Below are positions 1-8,249 of a stretch of 24,980 nucleotides of DNA, piece by piece. The translations under genes were made by a program, and so were the position numbers. Every line of letters starts with the position of its first letter. Within the stretch, counting starts at the first letter, position 1. This stretch comes from Planctomycetes bacterium UBA1662 (GTDB lineage Bacteria; Planctomycetota; UBA8108). The notes below the pieces were generated by a model. The model was given only the letters and a program-made list of their open reading frames with translations, did no database searches and was not told where the DNA came from. The stretch spans positions 12,730 to 37,709 of the forward strand of contig DCKY01000152.1 of NCBI GenBank assembly GCA_002320775.1, in the 5' to 3' direction.

Positions 1-248
1 TAGCTGAGATCCTGGGGAGCGCCGCCGATCACCGCGCAGGGATAGATCACGTTCTCCCGGCCAAGAACAGCGGGCCCCTTCACCACAGCGTTCTCGCCAA
101 TCCGGCACCCATCCCCCACCGTGACGGAGGCCCCGATGACCGCGCCGGGAGAAATCTCGACGCCTTCGCCAAGTTGGGCGGTCTCATGAACCCACCCGCC
201 CTGGAACTGCCTGTAACCGGTAACTTTTTCTCGAATAGGATCAGCCAT
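1..248 (-). CDS. lpxA: UDP-N-acetylglucosamine acyltransferase LpxA, N-terminal part (runs off the left edge)
   Basis: This is the first 82 codons of a gene that continues beyond base 1. LpxA transfers a hydroxyacyl chain from acyl-carrier protein to UDP-GlcNAc, the first step of lipid A synthesis, in the cytoplasm. The visible protein shows the left-handed beta-helix hexapeptide pattern (GVEISPGAVIGASVTVGDGC, then IGENAVVKGP) and ends in VIGGAPQDLS, which matches the LpxA-typical V(V/I)GG.PQDLK motif and separates it from other hexapeptide acyltransferases such as LpxD. The ATG at 248 is preceded by GGAGG four bases upstream. The protein starts about 15 residues before the first hexapeptide repeat, slightly more than in E. 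coli LpxA. It is divergent from metX. The catalytic His would lie outside the window. Identification is firm at family level. Confidence 0.85.
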   Translation of the reverse strand, partial: MADPIREKVTGYRQFQGGWVHETAQLGEGVEISPGAVIGASVTVGDGCRIGENAVVKGPAVLGRENVIYPCAVIGGAPQDLS

Positions 249-376
249 TCATCCTCCATTGATAGTGTCAGTATAGCTGACCAGCACGATGCCTTACAGT
301 TCCGTGTAAAAGAAATGAAGCTCCCCGGGGAGATTCGCTGACAAGTAAAGCTCCATTGGGTACTCTTTGCTGGATC

Positions 377-1471
377 ATGGTCGCACAATCACTTCCCGCA
401 AAAAAATGGCGCTCGGAAAAAGAATTTCCTCTCGAGAACGGACAGATTCTGCCCGAGCTCGAGATCGCCTACGAAACCTGGGGAGAACTCTCGGAGAGAG
501 GCGACAATGTCGTGGTCATCCTGCACGCGCTCTCCGGTTCCAGCCACGCCTTTTCCTCCGCGGAAAATCCGGAGGCTGGCTGGTGGGAAGAACTCTACAG
601 TGAGGAATCACCGCTGCGCGTGGGCGGTTACCACGTGATCTGCGCCAACATCGTCGGAGGCTGCTACGGAACCACCGGGCCGACAAGCCTCAACCTGGAC
701 ACTGGAGCCCCCTACGCCGCGAACTTCCCCCAGGTAACCCTCAGGGACATGGTCGAGGCCCAGAGGCTGCTCCTCGAGGGCCTCGGAATCGACCAGCCCG
801 TCACCCTGCTCGGTGGGTCCATGGGAGGAATGCTCATCCTCCACTGGATGCAGGACCACCCCCGGCAGGTCGACCGTGCCATCTGCCTGGCGACACCACC
901 GAGGAGCGAAAGCTTCACCATAGCCCTGCGTTCCATCCAGCGCGATGCGATCATCTCTGACCCTCGCTACGCCGGTGGACTCTACGATGAGAACAGCTTC
1001 CCGGAGGCGGGACTCGCCCTGGCACGAAAGATCGGCATGATCACCTACCGCTCCCCCGAAGAGTTCAACGAACGCTTCGGGCGGGATGTTAAAGATCCCA
1101 GTCCTCATTTCCTCGAGGGCCTCTACCAGGTGCAGTCCTACCTCGACCACCAGGGGAAGAAATTCGTGGCCCGCTTCGACCCCAACACCTACCTGTATTT
1201 TTCCAGGGCCATGGATCTCTTCGATATCGCCGCCGGGCACGACTCCGTGGCCGCAGCCTTCAGCGACTGCGAAACCAGGGTGCTGCTGCTATCGATCGAC
1301 TCGGACTTCCTTGTCCCCAGTCCCCACATGAAGGAGCTTCACGCGGCCCTCACCGAGGCCGGGCTGGAGGTGGACCTGCAGCTGATGGAGAGCCGCTACG
1401 GGCACGATGCTTTCCTCCTCGAGACCGGCCAGATCAACCAGCACCTCGGAAACTTCCTCCAATCCGGCTGA
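377..1471 (+). CDS. metX: Homoserine O-acyltransferase (MetX family)
   Basis: MetX acylates the hydroxyl of L-homoserine from acetyl-CoA (in some members succinyl-CoA), committing it to methionine synthesis by sulfhydrylation. The 364-residue protein is an alpha/beta hydrolase. It has the family block ILHALSGSSHA, the oxyanion region GGCYGTTGP, and the nucleophile elbow GGSMGGM with Ser148. The rest of the triad is Asp310 (in SDFLVP) and His343 (in YGHDAF). Length is typical. The frame is open back to a TTG at 356, but I take the ATG at 377 because family members start about 15 residues before FPLENG; neither start has a convincing ribosome-binding site. The acyl donor cannot be decided by eye. 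No metY or other methionine gene is adjacent. It converges on the next gene with 25 bases between the stops. Confidence 0.9.
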   Translation: MVAQSLPAKKWRSEKEFPLENGQILPELEIAYETWGELSERGDNVVVILHALSGSSHAFSSAENPEAGWWEELYSEESPLRVGGYHVICANIVGGCYGTTGPTSLNLDTGAPYAANFPQVTLRDMVEAQRLLLEGLGIDQPVTLLGGSMGGMLILHWMQDHPRQVDRAICLATPPRSESFTIALRSIQRDAIISDPRYAGGLYDENSFPEAGLALARKIGMITYRSPEEFNERFGRDVKDPSPHFLEGLYQVQSYLDHQGKKFVARFDPNTYLYFSRAMDLFDIAAGHDSVAAAFSDCETRVLLLSIDSDFLVPSPHMKELHAALTEAGLEVDLQLMESRYGHDAFLLETGQINQHLGNFLQSG

Positions 1472-1496
1472 TGCTGCAGCCGGGGCAGGCTCCGGT

Positions 1497-2288
1497 TCAA
1501 TTGTAGAGCTTCTGGTAGAGGCCAAGCTTGAGCGCGGTGAGGTCCAGGACAATCACCCTATTGGTGGAGAAGACCGACTTCTTCTTGTCCGACTTCTTGC
1601 CGGTATCGGGATGATCCTCGCTCTTCTTTCCCAGCACGAAGGCGTAGATCCCCCTGGAGCTGGAGGTGATGAGCTCTGCCTCGGCCGGCGCGCGGTGGAT
1701 CAACAGGGTCCTCTTGTCCGCCTCCACCCGGTAACCCTTCTGCTCGAAGAAGGTGACCTTGAGCTGGCCGTCGCTGGTCTCGACCTGCGTGTCAAGCCAC
1801 CTGACGGCCTTGTCCCTGCGATCACGGTAGTCCTTGTTGACCTTGATGCCGCTGCCCTTGAGCACGGCCTGCACCCCGATGATCCGGTAGTCCGTAAAGC
1901 TCAGCCCCATGGGACTGACACTGGTATCCTCACGATTCTTTCCGAGCACGTACGCCTTGTCATCCTTCTTGAACTCGGTCAGCTTGACCCTGCGGTCGGC
2001 CAGCACCTTCAGGCCATCGGAGAGCTTCACGAAGACCTTCTGCTTCTTCCAGCGGCCTTTTTCGCGCGCTGTGCAGGAGAAATCGTAAAACCCTTCATTG
2101 CCCTTGACGGGCTTGAGTTGCCCCCAGCCAACCAGGTCATAGGAAGGCTTTGGAACGGAATCCTTGCCTCCTTCAGCCTGGGAAAAGACCGGAAGCTGGA
2201 CCGCTACGACAAGAAGGAAGCCGGCCAGGAGGCCTCGATGAATTGAACCGGCGAGATTCCCGCCGGCTTTTTGAAGTTGATCAGGCAT
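1497..2288 (-). CDS. Hypothetical secreted protein with an internal duplication
   Basis: I do not recognise this 263-residue protein. It has a basic N-terminus, a hydrophobic stretch at residues 19-32 and a likely signal peptidase site near FSQA-EG (36-39), so it is probably exported. The mature part is Lys/Asp-rich and predicted beta-rich. Two related segments are visible. Residues 92-142 contain GLKVLADRR, AYVLGKNRED and YRIIGVQAVL. Residues 185-253 contain GYRVEADKR, AFVLGKKSED and NRVIVLDLTAL. The second copy carries a Lys-rich insert (KKSDKKKS). No catalytic motif or cysteine pair stands out; there is one Cys at 72. The start at 2288 has GGAG seven bases upstream. A likely promoter lies just upstream, so it is probably transcribed apart from hemL. 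The frame stays open further upstream to 2594, but that part overlaps hemL and is not expected to be coding. Confidence 0.75.
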   Translation of the reverse strand: MPDQLQKAGGNLAGSIHRGLLAGFLLVVAVQLPVFSQAEGGKDSVPKPSYDLVGWGQLKPVKGNEGFYDFSCTAREKGRWKKQKVFVKLSDGLKVLADRRVKLTEFKKDDKAYVLGKNREDTSVSPMGLSFTDYRIIGVQAVLKGSGIKVNKDYRDRRDKAVRWLDTQVETSDGQLKVTFFEQKGYRVEADKRTLLIHRAPAEAELITSSSRGIYAFVLGKKSEDHPDTGKKSDKKKSVFSTNRVIVLDLTALKLGLYQKLYN

Positions 2289-2358
2289 CTGTCTGTTCTC
2301 CAGGCGAATGGGACATCCGGGTTGCCGGGACACCCCGGGAGGTGAATCTACAGCGACG

Positions 2359-2388
2359 ATTATAGTTGAGAATCTCCGGCCGAAGCAA
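2359..2388 (-). promoter_or_regulatory. Candidate sigma-70-type promoter for the secreted hypothetical protein
   Basis: On the minus strand, TTGCTT (2388-2383) is followed after 18 bases by a perfect TATAAT (2364-2359), giving a leader of about 64 bases before the ATG at 2288. The -10 is exact; the -35 matches only the TTG half. It lies in the 122-base gap after hemL, consistent with independent expression. Confidence 0.5.
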
Positions 2389-2410
2389 ACCCCGCGGCGC
2401 CAGCCGGGCT

Positions 2411-3697
2411 TCAGGCCCCGGCAAGAGAGCTGAGCACGGTCTCCGCGGCCGCCGAGATCTTGCCGATATCCTCTTCGCTGTGCGCCGTTGAGACAAAGAA
2501 CGCCTCGTACTGGCTCGGCGGCAGGGTGACTCCCGCCTCGAGCATGCCCTGGTAAAACCTGGCGTAGAGATCCGTACGAACACCATCCAGGCAATCCAGG
2601 CTAGCTACCGGCGACTCGTTGAAGAAGAGCGTCATCATCGAACCGACCCGCTGAACCCCCGCCGTCACTCCAGCGGATGCGATCGCTGCCTCCAGCCCGG
2701 CGGCAAGAGCCGCGCCTGAACGCTCGAGGACTTCGTAGATTCCCTCCCCGCCAAGCGCCCTCAAGGTCGCCAGTCCGGCCGCGGTAGCCAGCGGGTTCCC
2801 CGACAGGGTACCCGCCTGGTAGACCGGTCCCTCGGGGGCGATCTGGTCCATGAGCTTCGCCGGACCGCCGAAGCCTCCCACCGGTAATCCTCCGCCGACA
2901 ACCTTGCCCATAACCGTCAGGTCAGGGACGACCTCGTAGCGCTCCTGGGCGCCTCCCGCACTCACCCGGAAGCCGGTGATCACCTCGTCAAAGATGAGCA
3001 AGGCGGCGTGTTCATCGCAGATCTCCCGCAGACCGGCCAGGAAACCTTCAGCCGGCGGCACCACTCCCATGTTTCCGGCGACCGGCTCCACAATCAAAGC
3101 GGCGATCGATGCTCCCGCCTCCTCAAAGATCTTCCGTACATTATCAAGATCATTGAAGCGTGCCAGGCGGGTCAGCTTCGCCAGGTCGGCGGGAACCCCG
3201 GGACTTGAGGGAACCCCGAGGGTAAGGGCTCCGGAGCCGGCCTGGATGAGAAAGGAATCGGCGTGGCCGTGGTAGCAACCGGCGAACTTGACAACCTCGT
3301 CTCTGCCGGTAACTCCGCGTGCCAGACGCAGGGCCGACATGGCCGCCTCGGTCCCGGAACTGACCAGCCGCACCTTCTCAACCGAGCTGAAACGCGAGGT
3401 GATCAGCTCCGCCAGTTCCACCTCGGCGGCGGTACAGGCTCCGAAGCTGGTGCCGCCCCGGGCCGCGTCGCATACGGCTGAGACAACGTCAGGATGCGCG
3501 TGCCCGAGGATCAGCGGTCCCCAGGAGCCCATCACATCAACATACTCCCGGCCATCGACGTCGACCAGGCGGCTGCCTCGGCCCTCCCTGAAGAAGACCG
3601 GCTTCCCGCCCACCGAGACGCAAGCCCTCACCGGGGAATTGACTCCGCCGGGGATCACCCGCTGCGCCCGCTCGAACATATCAGCACTTGAATCCAT
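2411..3697 (-). CDS. hemL: Glutamate-1-semialdehyde 2,1-aminomutase
   Basis: HemL is a PLP enzyme that converts glutamate-1-semialdehyde (the product of HemA) to 5-aminolevulinate, the second step of the C5 heme pathway. The 428-residue protein shows the family N-terminus FERAQRVIPGGVNSPVRA, the SSGTEAAMSALRLAR cofactor-binding stretch, the FDEVITGFR block with Asp237, and the PLP lysine Lys265 in MGKVVGGGLP. It has normal length. I chose the ATG at 3697, which has AAGGA upstream and puts the PLP lysine at 265 as in E. coli; an in-frame ATG at 3721 has a poorer site and adds 8 residues. It lies immediately downstream of hemE (25 bases from this start, 1 base from the alternative), so the two are co-transcribed. 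Confidence 0.95.
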   Translation of the reverse strand: MDSSADMFERAQRVIPGGVNSPVRACVSVGGKPVFFREGRGSRLVDVDGREYVDVMGSWGPLILGHAHPDVVSAVCDAARGGTSFGACTAAEVELAELITSRFSSVEKVRLVSSGTEAAMSALRLARGVTGRDEVVKFAGCYHGHADSFLIQAGSGALTLGVPSSPGVPADLAKLTRLARFNDLDNVRKIFEEAGASIAALIVEPVAGNMGVVPPAEGFLAGLREICDEHAALLIFDEVITGFRVSAGGAQERYEVVPDLTVMGKVVGGGLPVGGFGGPAKLMDQIAPEGPVYQAGTLSGNPLATAAGLATLRALGGEGIYEVLERSGAALAAGLEAAIASAGVTAGVQRVGSMMTLFFNESPVASLDCLDGVRTDLYARFYQGMLEAGVTLPPSQYEAFFVSTAHSEEDIGKISAAAETVLSSLAGA

Positions 3698-3722
3698 CGT
3701 CAGCTCATCCTTCCGTTTCATT

Positions 3723-4760
3723 TTATCCAGCGCGCGCCTGCACCGTTTCCACCAGGGCCCGGACAGATTCTACCGGGGTCTCAGGCAGCACCCCGTGTCC
3801 GAGGTTGAAGATAAAGCCCGGATCTCCTGACATCTCATCCAGGATTTCATCTGTCTTGATTCGAACATTCTCAGCCTTTCCAAACAGGAGCGAGGGATCG
3901 AGGTTCCCCTGAAGACCGATCTCCGGCCCAAGCCGTCCGCGCGCTTCGCGCAGACCGGTCCGCCAGTCGATACTGAGCACCCCCGCGCCGCTCGCGGACA
4001 TCTCATCGAGAAGATGGGAGGCTCCGTTGACATAGAGAATCGCCGGGGCTCCCGAATCGGCGATCGCGGCAAAGACCGCCTCCTGGTACGGCAGCGCAAA
4101 GCGTCGATAGTCTTCCCCGCTCAGCAGGCCGGCCCAGGTATCAAAAAGCTGGACGGCATCGGCTCCGGCCTCCAGCTGGGCGCGCAGATAGCTCCCGGTA
4201 GCTCTTGCGAGGGAGTCCAGCAGGGCATGCAGCAGCTCCGGATCCTGGTTCATCAGACGCTTGATCCATTCCCCGCTTCGGCTGAAATTCCCCTCCACGA
4301 GATAGGCGGCCATGGTGAACGGCGATCCGGCGAAGCCAAGCACGGCGACCTCCGGGGGAAGCTCCGCCCGCAGCCGCGCGATGGTCTCCAGCACGGGCGC
4401 CGTATGCCCGGCAGGGTCCGGATCTTCCAGGGCGGCGATGGCTTGCGCTGTCCTCAGGGGCTCGAGAAATCTTGGCCCGGGATTATATTCAAGCGGTGCT
4501 CCCATGGCCTCGGCCAGGAAGAGGATGTCGTAAAAGACCACCACGGCATCAAGGCCGAACAGCCGGTAGGGCTGCATCGAAACCTCGAACGCGAGCTCCG
4601 GGTCTGAGCACATCTCGACAAAGGAATGGTTCTTCTTGATCTCCTGGTACTCCGGCAGGTAGCGCCCGGCCTGTCGCATCAACCAGACCGGGGGGCGCCC
4701 GCTATTGCGGCAGCGCGCGGCCTCCAGGAAACGGGACGATCCTGTTTTATGTTCACCCAT
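3723..4760 (-). CDS. hemE: Uroporphyrinogen decarboxylase
   Basis: HemE removes four carboxyl groups from uroporphyrinogen III to give coproporphyrinogen III in the cytoplasm. The 345-residue protein has the signature WLMRQAGRYLPEY (Arg29 and Arg33 bind substrate carboxylates) and the catalytic-region FYDILFLAEAMG with Asp78. Further family blocks are GFAGSPFTMAAYLVEG, LFDTWAGLLS and NLGHGVLPETP near the C-terminus. The ATG at 4760 is preceded by AGAGGA at good spacing. An in-frame ATG at 4790 would add ten residues, but the best promoter predicts a transcript starting at about that position, which favours 4760. It is first gene of a hemE-hemL unit, divergent from hemA. Confidence 0.95.
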   Translation of the reverse strand: MGEHKTGSSRFLEAARCRNSGRPPVWLMRQAGRYLPEYQEIKKNHSFVEMCSDPELAFEVSMQPYRLFGLDAVVVFYDILFLAEAMGAPLEYNPGPRFLEPLRTAQAIAALEDPDPAGHTAPVLETIARLRAELPPEVAVLGFAGSPFTMAAYLVEGNFSRSGEWIKRLMNQDPELLHALLDSLARATGSYLRAQLEAGADAVQLFDTWAGLLSGEDYRRFALPYQEAVFAAIADSGAPAILYVNGASHLLDEMSASGAGVLSIDWRTGLREARGRLGPEIGLQGNLDPSLLFGKAENVRIKTDEILDEMSGDPGFIFNLGHGVLPETPVESVRALVETVQARAG

Positions 4761-4798
4761 CACGTTTTCCTCTGCCTCAGACTTCTTCATGACCTGCC

Positions 4799-4827
4799 TT
4801 TATGGTCTCTCTAACTGGACAGGTCAA
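4799..4827 (-). promoter_or_regulatory. Candidate promoter of the hemE-hemL unit
   Basis: On the minus strand, TTGACC (4827-4822, 5 of 6) is followed after 17 bases by CATAAA (4804-4799, 4 of 6). Transcription would begin near 4792, leaving a leader of about 30 bases before the preferred hemE start at 4760. Confidence 0.45.
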
Positions 4828-5116
4828 GAAAATCGACTGCCTGGAATCAAATCAATCTCCAGGAAAATTCCGGGAGCCCCGCCCCCGCCGCGCCCGAGCC
4901 TGAGAACCACGTTCCCCCTTCATCCGATAAACCTGTCCCCGGCTCGGAACTCCTTCAGCCGCTTCCGCCGGTTTTTATGGCTGCGGCGCCAAAACAAAGG
5001 CTAAATGCGACTTTTTTCCTGTTATGCTAAAAGATCGCCTCTCCTTGCGGTCCCATCCGTGAGGTCTCAGAGGTCACAGGCATAACCAAACATCCAGGTT
5101 TCACTAGCGAGCTCCG
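4828..5116. other. Divergent intergenic region between hemE and hemA
   Basis: This non-coding stretch must contain the hemA promoter, but I find no convincing -35/-10 pair. TATGCT at 5023-5028 resembles a -10 box without a good -35 at the right distance. It also holds a 9-base tandem repeat (separate entry). No riboswitch-like or tRNA-like structure was recognised. Confidence 0.3.
5061..5078 (+). repeat. Two tandem 9-base repeats upstream of hemA
   Basis: GAGGTCTCA is followed directly by GAGGTCACA (one mismatch), 39 bases before the hemA start. Tandem sites about one helical turn apart can bind a regulator. Eighteen bases is too short to exclude chance. Confidence 0.3.
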
Positions 5117-6424
5117 ATGGAACTCATCGTATTCGGACTGAATCATAAAACAGCACCTGTGGGCATCAGGGAACGGTGGTCGCTCTCATCTGGAGAGTCT
5201 GAGCAGGCCTTGGAGAGGATCAGCTCCGAGATAGCTGACTCCGAACACCTCATCCTTTCGACCTGCAACCGCACTGAGTTTTACAGCGTCATTCCCGCCT
5301 CCAGCGGCCTGGCCAGGAATCTCAACGAGGAAGACAACGCCTTCCGCCAATTGACCAGCTTCTACCTTGGCGAAGACAACGTGAATTCCGGCGGTGATGA
5401 TCATTTCTATCTCCACCGGCAGGAAAACGCCGTCAAGCACCTCTTCCGGGTAGCCGGCGGACTCGACTCAATGATCATCGGAGAGACAGAGATCCTCAGG
5501 CAGCTCAAGGAAGCGTACGCGCTCTCGGAAAAAAACAGCGCCAGTGGGAAAATGTTCAGGCGTCTCTTTCCCGAGGCGCTCAAGGTCGGCAAGAAGGTCC
5601 GAACCTCCACCTCGATATCCGAAGGGTGCATCACTCCCGGGCAGGCGGCCCTCCGGCTGGCCTCAGAGGTTCTGGGGAATCTTGAAGGAAAAGAGGCTCT
5701 CCTCATCGGGTCCGGGGTGGTCGCCGGCCTGACGGCCCGGGCCTTCATCGAACATGACCTGCGAAAATTTACAGTGGTCAACCGAACCACCGAGTCCGCA
5801 GAGGCGATGCTCGAAGAAATCAAGCCCGAGACCGGCGAGCTCCAGGCCAGGGTCATCGCCCTTGGCGACGACCTCCCAGACTCGATCACCTCCGCTGAAC
5901 TCGTCATCTCTTCGACCAGCTCGGTCGAGCCGATCCTCACCGCCGAGACCCTGCGCGAGATCCAGAAACAGAGAGACTCGCGGCCGCTGGTCATCATCGA
6001 CCTCGCAGTGCCGCGAGATATCGAACCGCGAAGCGGGGAGCTCGAAAATCTTCACCTCTTCAATATCGATGACCTCAACAGCGTGATCCAGGGCAATCTC
6101 TCCAGCCGCCACGAACAGTTCTCGAAAGCGGAAGAGATCGTCAATAAACAGATCGACATATTCTACAGTCAGCTGAACTATCTCGAGGTGGACCCCGTGA
6201 TTCGCCATCTCATCGAGCGCTTCGAGATCATCCGCAGAGGCGAGCTGCAGAACACGCTGGAGAGCTTCCCGCCCGAGCAACACGAAGCGGTCGACAAGCT
6301 TACGCGCAGCCTTGTCAACAAGCTGATCTACTTCCCGATTGAACGCCTGAAGTCGATCCGCGATATGCAGGGGCTCAGCGAGGATGAGACAGCGTTCCTG
6401 AAAAAACTCTTCCTGCCCAAGTAA
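5117..6424 (+). CDS. hemA: Glutamyl-tRNA reductase
   Basis: HemA reduces Glu-tRNA(Glu) to glutamate-1-semialdehyde with NADPH, the entry and usual control point of tetrapyrrole synthesis. The 435-residue protein starts MELIVFGLNHKTAPVGIRER and carries the nucleophile Cys50 in LSTCNRTEFY. His100 lies in YLHRQENAVKHLF, with GGLDSMIIGETEILRQLK following. An NADPH-binding Rossmann segment GSGVVAGLTARAF starts at about residue 198. The C-terminal helical dimerisation region includes a run of Glu/Arg-rich helices after residue 320. The usual V(R)TET.IS.GAVSVSSAAVELA segment is divergent here (VRTSTSISEGCITPGQAAL). The ribosome-binding site is weak (GCGAG). It is the first gene of hemA-hemC-hemD. 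The C5 route matches hemL next door, so no ALA synthase is needed. Confidence 0.95.
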   Translation: MELIVFGLNHKTAPVGIRERWSLSSGESEQALERISSEIADSEHLILSTCNRTEFYSVIPASSGLARNLNEEDNAFRQLTSFYLGEDNVNSGGDDHFYLHRQENAVKHLFRVAGGLDSMIIGETEILRQLKEAYALSEKNSASGKMFRRLFPEALKVGKKVRTSTSISEGCITPGQAALRLASEVLGNLEGKEALLIGSGVVAGLTARAFIEHDLRKFTVVNRTTESAEAMLEEIKPETGELQARVIALGDDLPDSITSAELVISSTSSVEPILTAETLREIQKQRDSRPLVIIDLAVPRDIEPRSGELENLHLFNIDDLNSVIQGNLSSRHEQFSKAEEIVNKQIDIFYSQLNYLEVDPVIRHLIERFEIIRRGELQNTLESFPPEQHEAVDKLTRSLVNKLIYFPIERLKSIRDMQGLSEDETAFLKKLFLPK

Positions 6425-6508
6425 GAACAGGTTGAGATACGCCTACCGGGAACGGTTCTTACCGGCCTGGCAGTCATCTTCTCACGCCCTCATGGAGAAT
6501 CGACAAGA

Positions 6509-7441
6509 ATGAGCTCGCGAACCTTCAGGCTCGGCACCAGGGGCAGCCCCCTGGCTCTCTGGCAGGCTGAATGGGTTCGACAGGCCCTCCTGTCGGCCGA
6601 TGCCGCCCTCGAGCCCGAGATCGCGGTCATCAAGACCAGCGCCGAAAATTTCCCCGAGCAGGAGATTCCGTTGATCGGCACAGGCGTCTTCAGCCGGGAG
6701 ATCGACGAAGCGCTGCTGGCTGGAGAGCTGGATGGAGCCATCCACAGCCTCAAGGACCTTCCATCGGATTATCATCCGGATCTCGAGATCATCGCGATAC
6801 CTCCCAGGGAGAGTCCGCTCGATGCCTTTGTCAGCGCATCGGGAGAGAACCTCTCCGAGCTCGGGTCCGGTGCAAGGATCGGCACCGGGAGTCCGCGCCG
6901 CAAGGCGCAGCTGCTCTCCTGGCGGTCAGACCTCGAGATCGTACCCCTGCGCGGAAACGTCAACACGCGGCTGGAGAAAATCGAGCGGGAAGAACTCGCA
7001 GGCACCATCCTTGCCCAGGCCGGCCTGAAACGGCTCGGCAAAGAGGATCTCATCACAGAGCTGGTAGACACCTCCGTCATCCTGCCCGCGGTGGGACAGG
7101 GAGCTCTCGCCCTGGTCTGCAGAAAAGATGATGGCCGCTTCCGTGCGCAGCTGCTCGCTCTGGATGACCAGCCCAGCCATGAAGCGATCCTGGCGGAGCG
7201 TTCCTTCCTGCGGCGGCTTCGCGGAGGCTGCCAGGTCGCCGCAGGCGCCCTGGCACGCATCGAGGGTGCCAGCATCGTAATCGAGGGAGTTCTCGCCAGC
7301 GAAGATGGATCCACCTGCCTGCGGGCGAAACGAGAGGGTTCCATCGTTGATGGACCGCGGCTGGGAACCGAGCTGGCTGATGAGCTCCTCGAAGGAGGCG
7401 GATCGGCCCTCATCGAAAACCAGGACAACGGTGGGCAATGA
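6509..7441 (+). CDS. hemC: Porphobilinogen deaminase (hydroxymethylbilane synthase)
   Basis: HemC polymerises four porphobilinogen units to hydroxymethylbilane on a covalently bound dipyrromethane cofactor. The 310-residue protein begins with the typical FRLGTRGSPLALWQAEWV. It has HSLKDLPS with catalytic Asp83 and the basic substrate-binding segments GTGSPRRKAQL and LRGNVNTRLEKI. LPAVGQGALAL and the cofactor-attachment Cys241 in LRRLRGGCQVAAGA follow. Length and motif positions match E. coli HemC (Cys242). GGAG lies about 11 bases upstream of the ATG. It follows hemA after 84 bases and overlaps hemD by 4 bases (ATGA), so hemC and hemD are translationally coupled. Confidence 0.95.
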   Translation: MSSRTFRLGTRGSPLALWQAEWVRQALLSADAALEPEIAVIKTSAENFPEQEIPLIGTGVFSREIDEALLAGELDGAIHSLKDLPSDYHPDLEIIAIPPRESPLDAFVSASGENLSELGSGARIGTGSPRRKAQLLSWRSDLEIVPLRGNVNTRLEKIEREELAGTILAQAGLKRLGKEDLITELVDTSVILPAVGQGALALVCRKDDGRFRAQLLALDDQPSHEAILAERSFLRRLRGGCQVAAGALARIEGASIVIEGVLASEDGSTCLRAKREGSIVDGPRLGTELADELLEGGGSALIENQDNGGQ

Positions 7442-8235
7442 ACGAAGAAGCCCTCCAGGACCGGACCATCGTCGTAACCCGCCCCGAATCCAGGTCGGCG
7501 GAGCTGAGCTCCAGGCTGGAGGAGTTCGGCGCGAAAGTCTTCAGGGTTCCCTCGATCCGTTTTTCGAGACCGGCAGATACCGGCCCATGGGAAGAGACGA
7601 TCGCGAGAAAAGACGACTTCAGCCACGTGATCTTCACCAGCCGAATAGCCGCGGACTCCTTCGAGGCGCTCTGCTCTGAGGCCGGCTTCCCGGCGGCTTC
7701 CTGGCTTTCCAACTGCACCGTGGCGGCGATCGGGGCCGCCACAGGTGAACGCCTGAAGGAGGCGGGAATCGTTCCTTCCCTGGTGGCCGGAACCTCGAGC
7801 GGAGCCGGATTCGCCCGCGAGCTCATCGAAAAGGAACTGCTTGGCGAAGACAGCCTGGTGCTTCTTCCAGGCTCGAACATTGCCCGGCCTGAGCTCGGTG
7901 CGGCGCTGAAGGAGGCGGGAGCCCGTGTCACCTCGGTCCCCATCTACCAGACCCTGGAGGAAGACCCGGCCCGGGCCGAGGAACTCTTTGAGGCCCTCGA
8001 CCGGGATGAGCAGCCCGATGCGGTCACCTTTGCCAGCCCCTCGGCTCTCAGCGGTTTCCTCGGAATCTGCGGCGCCAGGGGCAGGAAGCTGCTCGAGTCC
8101 CCCTCGGTCAAGATTGTCTCACTGGGACCGACCACCAGCGCGGCGGTCAGGAGCGAGGGCCTGGAGGTCTCCGCCCAGGCCGCGAGCCCCGGCACCGAGA
8201 GCCTCGTCGCGGCTGTGCGAGAGGCGCTGGACTGA
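7438..8235 (+). CDS. hemD: Uroporphyrinogen-III synthase
   Basis: HemD cyclises hydroxymethylbilane with inversion of ring D to uroporphyrinogen III, the substrate of HemE. The family is poorly conserved, but this 265-residue protein has its hallmarks. These are an early VVTRPESRSAEL, VIFTSRIAADSFEAL in the first domain, and LLPGSNIARPELGAALKEAGA at the domain linker followed by VPIYQT. The second domain has AVTFASPSALSGFL and the closing VSLGPTTSAAVRSEGLEV. Its place directly after hemC, with a 4-base overlap, supports the call. The stop lies 14 bases from the stop of the convergent mscS gene, and no intrinsic terminator is visible in that gap. Confidence 0.9.
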   Translation: MNEEALQDRTIVVTRPESRSAELSSRLEEFGAKVFRVPSIRFSRPADTGPWEETIARKDDFSHVIFTSRIAADSFEALCSEAGFPAASWLSNCTVAAIGAATGERLKEAGIVPSLVAGTSSGAGFARELIEKELLGEDSLVLLPGSNIARPELGAALKEAGARVTSVPIYQTLEEDPARAEELFEALDRDEQPDAVTFASPSALSGFLGICGARGRKLLESPSVKIVSLGPTTSAAVRSEGLEVSAQAASPGTESLVAAVREALD

Positions 8236-8249
8236 AAGAAGAGCCGGCC

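Noticed and set aside
267..281. Dyad GTCAG-N5-CTGAC overlapping a TATACT box upstream of lpxA
   Set aside because: The -10-like box lacks a matching -35 and five-base arms are easily found by chance.
356..376. TTG start 21 bases upstream of the chosen metX start
   Set aside because: No ribosome-binding site, and it would add a short Cys/Trp-containing tail not expected in the family.
1464..1483. Hairpin CCGGCTG/CAGCCGG across the metX stop as a terminator
   Set aside because: A good 7-base-pair stem but no T tract on either strand, so it is not a recognisable intrinsic terminator.
4761..4790. hemE start at ATG 4790
   Set aside because: The best promoter would start transcription at that very position, and the ATG at 4760 has the better ribosome-binding site.
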